A DNA stretch of 64,000 bases from Sorangium sp051521495 (GTDB taxonomy: Bacteria; Myxococcota_A; Polyangia; Polyangiales; Polyangiaceae): NCBI RefSeq assembly GCF_051521495.1, contig NZ_CP150355.1:930001-994000 (forward strand). Direction: 5' to 3'. Under the pieces are notes generated by a model. The model was not told the origin of the DNA. It searched no databases and was given only the letters and a program-made list of their open reading frames with translations. The translations under genes were made by a program, and so were the position numbers. The stretch's first letter is position 1, and every line of letters begins with the position of its first letter. This document shows, one piece after another, positions 60,388 through 64,000 of this stretch.

Positions 60388-60876
60388 GTGAGGACGACCG
60401 TACGATTTTATGACGACCCGGCCTGGCTGCGCGTAAGTAGTCGAAAGACATCGATTTCTGGACGAAAACGCTTGGCGAGCCCGTTCGTGGTCGGCAGAAT
60501 GCGCACCGCTCGATCCAAGGAGCGCCCTGCCGATGCGCCGGAATTCCAGCGGAAGCCATCTCCCTCCGGAAGACCTCCCAGCCCGAGCGGGATGGGGGAG
60601 TGGGAGCGGATGTGGGTGCGCAGGCTGGGCCTCGAGGATGTGGAGTGGGACCCCGAGCTGCACTGCGAGCACTGCATCGCAAAGCGAGCGGCCTGGGAAG
60701 CGGTGATGGAGGAGCTTGCATCCCGGTCGGAGAGCCGACCGAAGCTGCGGTTGAGCCCTGGGTGGGAGAGGATTCCACCGAGGGCGGGTCGGAGAAGCAG
60801 GCGGAGCAAGGGCCGCTGCAGGCGGCTGCTGCTGAAGATGGTGCGACTGGCGCGTCTCGTGCGCGAGGATTTTTGA
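60388..60876 (+). CDS. Doubtful hypothetical ORF with CxxC
   Basis: This 162-codon frame starts at a GTG. The most protein-like part is MGEWERMWVRRLGLEDVEWD, then PELHCEHCIAKRAAWEAVME from 60592, with C-E-H-C. The end is Arg/Lys-rich (RRLLLKMVRLARLVREDF). G/C in third codon positions is moderately high but lower than in neighbouring genes. A competing frame on the opposite strand is Ser/Arg-rich and less convincing. No family is recognised. It may be a small DNA-binding-like protein, a decayed gene, or not a gene. Confidence 0.3.
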   Translation: MRTTVRFYDDPAWLRVSSRKTSISGRKRLASPFVVGRMRTARSKERPADAPEFQRKPSPSGRPPSPSGMGEWERMWVRRLGLEDVEWDPELHCEHCIAKRAAWEAVMEELASRSESRPKLRLSPGWERIPPRAGRRSRRSKGRCRRLLLKMVRLARLVREDF

Positions 60877-61056
60877 GCGCTTGAGCGAAAGGTCCCGTCG
60901 CGAGCTCCCAGCTCGAGCGAGCAGCCGCTGACGGCCTGAGCCCGCCGAGCGGGCGCGCGGTGGTGGCGCGCTGGGCGACAGAATAGAAATTGGCGCACCA
61001 CGAGCGTGGTGCGCGCTGACTCGGCTCGTCTTTGTGACGAGCGTGCGAGGTGGATG

Positions 61057-61818
61057 ATGGTGTGTCCAACGCTCGCCATCGAGGCGGGGGCGGATGCCCC
61101 CGTGTCAAGGCGTCGTGCGAGCAACGAGGAGCGCTCTGGTGAGCTGCCCTGTCTGGGGCTGTTCCTGGTCACGGGTGGATTCGGCGGAGAGGTTGTCTCC
61201 CGTACTGCTGTTGAGGTGGTGCACGCATGCTTGGAGGGTAGTGCGGAAAGAGGGGGTGCTGGTGAGATGACTGCACCGCAGTGTCGGGATGAAGTGCGAC
61301 TCATGATGAGTCCTCGTCGAACCTATCATTGCCGCCCCGAGGGCGATCGTCCGGAGCCGGGCCTGAGCGGCGCGCCGGTGAGCTTCGCCGGTGTGCTGCT
61401 CGCGCCGGGGGCGGTGTACATCGCCTACGTCGGCGAGATGCGCATCTATCGATTCCGCGGCGGCAGGTTGGAGGAGCGAACGCGTGGTTTCGTGGGGCTA
61501 GACGGTGGCGTGTCGGATGGAACCGTCTCGCCGGATGCGCTGGCCATGCTGGTGCAATATGCAAAGACGGCGCCGCGCGCGCTCGGTTGCGAGGGGGCGG
61601 TGGAGATGAAAACCCAGGTCGAGAACACGGAGCCGGGCGACGTCTTCCTCGTGTGCTCGGGCGGCCTCTGGAGTGCTGTGTCCGAGCGCCGGGTCAGCGG
61701 CATCCTTGCGGCGCACCGTGATCTGCGTCTGACAGCGAACTTGCTGATGGACTGCGCTCATGAGAACGGTGAGCCCGAGCAGGTGACGTGCCTTCTCGCG
61801 CGCGTCGGCGACATCTGA
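61057..61818 (+). CDS. PP2C-fold protein without metal ligands, predicted pseudophosphatase
   Basis: This 253-aa protein aligns along its length with bacterial PPM/PP2C phosphatases, with every metal-site Asp changed. NED appears as NEE (23-25). VADGMGG appears as VTGGFGG (38-44, Asp to Gly40). GDSR appears as GEMR (126-129, Asp to Glu). CSDGL appears as CSGGL (200-204, Asp to Gly202). The final DN-x-T appears as EQVT (241-244). The structural framework is kept: FAGVLLAPGAVYIAYVGEMR, IYRFRGGRLEERT, PRALG and PGDVFLVC. It should fold but not bind the Mn/Mg pair. The start at 61057 follows AGGTGG. It lies between two transmembrane Ser/Thr kinase genes. I infer that it binds phospho-substrates or antagonises a phosphatase. 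Confidence 0.8.
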   Translation: MVCPTLAIEAGADAPVSRRRASNEERSGELPCLGLFLVTGGFGGEVVSRTAVEVVHACLEGSAERGGAGEMTAPQCRDEVRLMMSPRRTYHCRPEGDRPEPGLSGAPVSFAGVLLAPGAVYIAYVGEMRIYRFRGGRLEERTRGFVGLDGGVSDGTVSPDALAMLVQYAKTAPRALGCEGAVEMKTQVENTEPGDVFLVCSGGLWSAVSERRVSGILAAHRDLRLTANLLMDCAHENGEPEQVTCLLARVGDI

Positions 61819-61884
61819 GGGTTAGAACTCAGTAGGAGGAGCGGTGCTCCAGCACAAGAGGACGGCGGCGCTATGGCGGGACGA

Positions 61885-61923
61885 CCCCTCCCGTCCCGCG
61901 CGGAGCGCGGGACATGGGAGGGG
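61885..61923 (+). terminator. Long bipartite hairpin downstream of the PP2C-like gene
   Basis: The inner stem is GTCCCGCGC-GGA-GCGCGGGAC (61893-61913). The outer stem is CCCCTCCC (61885-61892) with GGGAGGGG (61916-61923) across an AT bulge, for 17 bp in total. It lies 66 nt past the stop and separates this gene from kinase copy 2. Confidence 0.75.
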
Positions 61924-61982
61924 CGGGCGGCGCGCAGGCGCGAAGCGCCGAGCACCGACCGGGGGTGGGCATCAGATCTCCC

Positions 61983-62018
61983 TTCTTGTTCTTCTTGTCC
62001 TTCTTGTTCTTCTCGTTA
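61983..62018. repeat. 9-bp pyrimidine repeat upstream of kinase copy 2
   Basis: TTCTTGTTC, TTCTTGTCC, TTCTTGTTC and TTCTCGTTA are four consecutive nonamers. The block is 25 nt from the start codon and so lies in the 5' leader or promoter of kinase copy 2. Confidence 0.85.
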
Positions 62019-62043
62019 TCTCGCTCGTCCTGGGGGTGTGGTG

Positions 62044-64000
62044 ATGGCGCGGGAGGCGCTGAAGGCCGGGGACGTGTTCCTGGACTACCGGATCACGGAG
62101 GTGATCGACGCGGGTGGGATGGGGGAAGTGTACAAGGCTGTGGAGGACTACTCGGAAGATGTGGTGGCGATCAAGTGCATGCTGCCACGGCACCTGAAGA
62201 GAGAAGACTTCGCGAGGCGGTTCCGGCAGGAGTGCAAGTTCTATCCGAAGCTGAAGCACCCGAACATCGTGAGGATGAGGAAGGCGGGTGTGTCGCCGGA
62301 CCACGTGGCGTACATCGTGATGGATTACCTCGAGGGGAGGACGCTGAGGAAGCTGCTGAACAAGGCGTACCGTCTCGATTTCTTGAGCGCGATCCACGTG
62401 ATGCTGCAGGTGGCGGACGCGATGACGTTCGTGCACTCGAAGGGGATATGGCACCGTGACCTGAAGCCCGAGAACATCATGGTCGGGACGAAGGCGGACG
62501 CGAAAGGGCACGTGTGGCTCTTGGACTTCGGGATAGCGAAGTTCGCGGACGGAGGGATGAACACCGATGACCTGCCGGACGTGGGGACGGTGAGGTACAT
62601 CTCTCCGGAGCAGGTGAAGATGCTGTACACGTCGTCGAAGAAGGCGGCGCGGGCGGAGCACGCGAGGCCGGATGGTCGTACGGACATCTACGCGTTCGGT
62701 GCGATCTTTTATGAGGTGCTGACGGGGAAGCACCTGTTTCTGGACGACAGCGAGCCAGCGACGGCGGAGGAGACGCTGACGGGGCACTTGGTTGCGGCGC
62801 CAGAGCCGGTGCACGAGATCGTGCCGGATTGTCCGGAGTTCGTGTGGCCAGTGGTGGCGCGGTGCATCGCGATCGACCGGGAAGAGCGGTATCCGAGGTT
62901 CGACGAGGTGGCGCGGGATCTGCGGGCGCTCTTGAGAGACACGGTGCCGGCGGGGCACGTGCTTGCGCAGCGGCTGGCGCAGGAGCGGATGAAGGCGGAG
63001 CGGGAGGCGGCGTTCGCGGGGGTGGAGCTGGAGGACAGCGCGCCGGTGGCGGGCGAGGCGGAGACGGAGGAGGCGCACGGGAAGAGCGTTGCGGAGGGCG
63101 GGATGGAGCGAGGGAGCGCGGCGGCGGAGGAGGAGAAGAAGAGAGGGCGGCGGGTGGTGCACGGGGAGACGGCGCCGCTGGAGCAGTTCGTGGCGCCGGC
63201 GAGCGCGCTGCCGTTCGCGCCGGCGTCGCGGGTGCCGCGGGGGCGGGGGGTGGGGCATACGGAGCCGCTGCCGGCGCTGAAGGCGCTGGAGTCGACGGCG
63301 AAGCTGTCCGGGGCGTGGGCGGAGAGGATGGCGCAGCGGACGGGGGCGGCGGCGGTGCCGCAGCCGATGTCGCAGGCTGGGGCGCAGGGGTATGGAGGGC
63401 CGCCGCCGATGCCGGCGGAGGTGAGGGCGCAGGCGTATGCGGGACCGCCGCCGATGCCGTCGGCGGAGGTGAGGGCGCAGGCGTATGCGGGACCGCCGCC
63501 GATGCCGTCGACGGCGGTGAGGGCGCAGGCGTATGCGGGACCGCCGCCGATGCCGTCGGCGGAGGTGAGGGCGCAGGCGTATGCGGGACCGCCGCCGATG
63601 CCGCAGTCGTACGGTGGGCCGGCGCCGATGCCGCAGTCGCACGGTGGGCCGGTGCCGATGCCGCAGGCGTATGCGGGACCGCCGCCGATGCCGCCGTCGT
63701 ACGGCGGGCCGGCGTCGCACGCGGGGGCGCAGGGGTATCACGCGGGGGCGCAGGGGTATGGTGGACCGCCGCCGTTGCCGGTGATGGAGACGCAGCACGC
63801 CGTGCCATTGAGGGAGGCACGACGAGCGGCACCACAGCCGCCGCAGGAGGTGGAGCTGCCGTACGTGACGCCGCAGCTCGTGGCGATGGAGGCGTCGCGT
63901 CCGGGAACGGCGCCACCGAGCGCGGTGCGGCCAGCGGCGCCGAGCTCGGTGACGGCACCGAGCGCGGCGCCGGCGGAGTCGTTGCGGAAAGAGACGCCGA
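62044..64000 (+). CDS. Transmembrane Ser/Thr protein kinase, copy 2 (3' end outside the window)
   Basis: Six hundred and fifty-two codons are visible and the gene continues off the window. Residues 1 to about 335 are essentially identical to copy 1 at 53639, including GGMGEVYKAVED, Lys44, HRDLKPEN and DFG. DNA differences are mainly silent. Divergence starts around residue 338 (SAPVAGEAETEEAHGKSVAE versus an 11-residue-different stretch) and in the Pro-rich repeat linker, where this copy has more 16-residue VRAQAYAGPPPMPSAE units and fewer QSHGGPAPMP units. After the linker the two become near-identical again. The 13 nt before the ATG (TGGGGGTGTGGTG) also match copy 1. It is predicted active. 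Confidence 0.92.
   Translation, partial: MAREALKAGDVFLDYRITEVIDAGGMGEVYKAVEDYSEDVVAIKCMLPRHLKREDFARRFRQECKFYPKLKHPNIVRMRKAGVSPDHVAYIVMDYLEGRTLRKLLNKAYRLDFLSAIHVMLQVADAMTFVHSKGIWHRDLKPENIMVGTKADAKGHVWLLDFGIAKFADGGMNTDDLPDVGTVRYISPEQVKMLYTSSKKAARAEHARPDGRTDIYAFGAIFYEVLTGKHLFLDDSEPATAEETLTGHLVAAPEPVHEIVPDCPEFVWPVVARCIAIDREERYPRFDEVARDLRALLRDTVPAGHVLAQRLAQERMKAEREAAFAGVELEDSAPVAGEAETEEAHGKSVAEGGMERGSAAAEEEKKRGRRVVHGETAPLEQFVAPASALPFAPASRVPRGRGVGHTEPLPALKALESTAKLSGAWAERMAQRTGAAAVPQPMSQAGAQGYGGPPPMPAEVRAQAYAGPPPMPSAEVRAQAYAGPPPMPSTAVRAQAYAGPPPMPSAEVRAQAYAGPPPMPQSYGGPAPMPQSHGGPVPMPQAYAGPPPMPPSYGGPASHAGAQGYHAGAQGYGGPPPLPVMETQHAVPLREARRAAPQPPQEVELPYVTPQLVAMEASRPGTAPPSAVRPAAPSSVTAPSAAPAESLRKETP
63381..63780 (+). 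repeat. Coding minisatellite in kinase copy 2
   Basis: About four 48-bp VRAQAYAGPPPMPSAE units are followed by 30-bp QSYGGPAPMP/QSHGGPVPMP units and a small GAQGYHAGAQGY duplication. Unit order and number differ from the copy at 54981 while the flanking sequence is nearly identical. Confidence 0.88.

Larger units (their letters stand above)
60203..61056. other. Region between the lipoprotein and the PP2C-like gene
   Basis: This holds a terminator-like hairpin (60219-60244), a weak open frame (60388-60876, listed separately) and about 180 nt with no feature before the PP2C-like start. Base composition is less GC-rich than the flanking genes. Confidence 0.5.

Noticed and set aside
60408..61304. 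298-codon minus-strand frame over the region before the PP2C-like gene
   Set aside because: It is Ser/Arg/Thr-rich without motifs and is antisense to the start of the PP2C-like gene.

Overview
The window is chromosomal DNA of about 70% GC from what looks like a large-genome myxobacterium, probably a Polyangiales/Sorangium-type species. The evidence is in the content: Hanks-type Ser/Thr kinases with Pro/Ala-rich linkers and a membrane anchor, very large TPR proteins, an AgmX/PglI-type C-terminal domain, many lipoproteins, and frequent GTG/TTG starts with 1-4 nt gene overlaps. No transposase, integrase, phage gene or CRISPR array was found. Much of the non-coding DNA is tandem-repeat DNA.

Layout. 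1-12 kb is mixed metabolism and accessory functions: a cNMP-binding/methyltransferase-like protein cut by the window edge, ribokinase, a vWA lipoprotein, a class III-type sirtuin, a DUF378 membrane protein, an alpha/beta hydrolase, a PEP-mutase/isocitrate-lyase family enzyme followed by an internally deleted acyl-CoA dehydrogenase, two GSTs and two GNAT acetyltransferases. 12-29 kb is dominated by three giant TPR proteins: a zinc-ribbon/TPR membrane protein and a translationally coupled paralogous pair of 1590 and 1979 aa. A parvulin-like protein and a PHA-granule-type protein lie between them. 29-38 kb holds a YkgJ-type cysteine-cluster protein, a carotenoid-desaturase-like oxidoreductase, an MlaE permease coupled to a lipoprotein, rhomboid, cysS, a class B DnaJ and an AgmX-tail lipoprotein.

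38-52 kb is regulatory and redox: a predicted pseudokinase, a TrpE-like protein lacking its catalytic core, an HMA-thioredoxin lipoprotein, a receiver-HTH regulator, tRNA-Pro(CGG), a hybrid PAS/GAF histidine kinase, etfBA, an unknown helical protein, and a sigma factor coupled to a small acidic protein.

52.4-64 kb is the most distinctive region. It is a tightly packed operon of two Ser/Thr kinases, a Pro-rich single-pass protein, a TPR-PEGA membrane protein and a Gly-rich beta-helix-type lipoprotein. Downstream come a PP2C-fold protein that has lost essentially every canonical metal-binding Asp (a predicted pseudophosphatase) and a second, nearly identical copy of the large kinase that runs off the window. 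I infer an inner-membrane kinase to periplasm/outer-membrane signalling or envelope module that has been partly duplicated.

Two themes recur across the window. First, degenerate enzymes: a pseudokinase, a pseudophosphatase, a core-deleted TrpE-like protein and an internally deleted acyl-CoA dehydrogenase. Second, tandem-repeat arrays of unrelated sequence that begin within about 0-80 nt of gene stop codons. The 9-bp arrays after rbsK, the rhomboid gene and etfB and the roughly 43-bp x 16 array after the 271-aa gene are the clearest cases.
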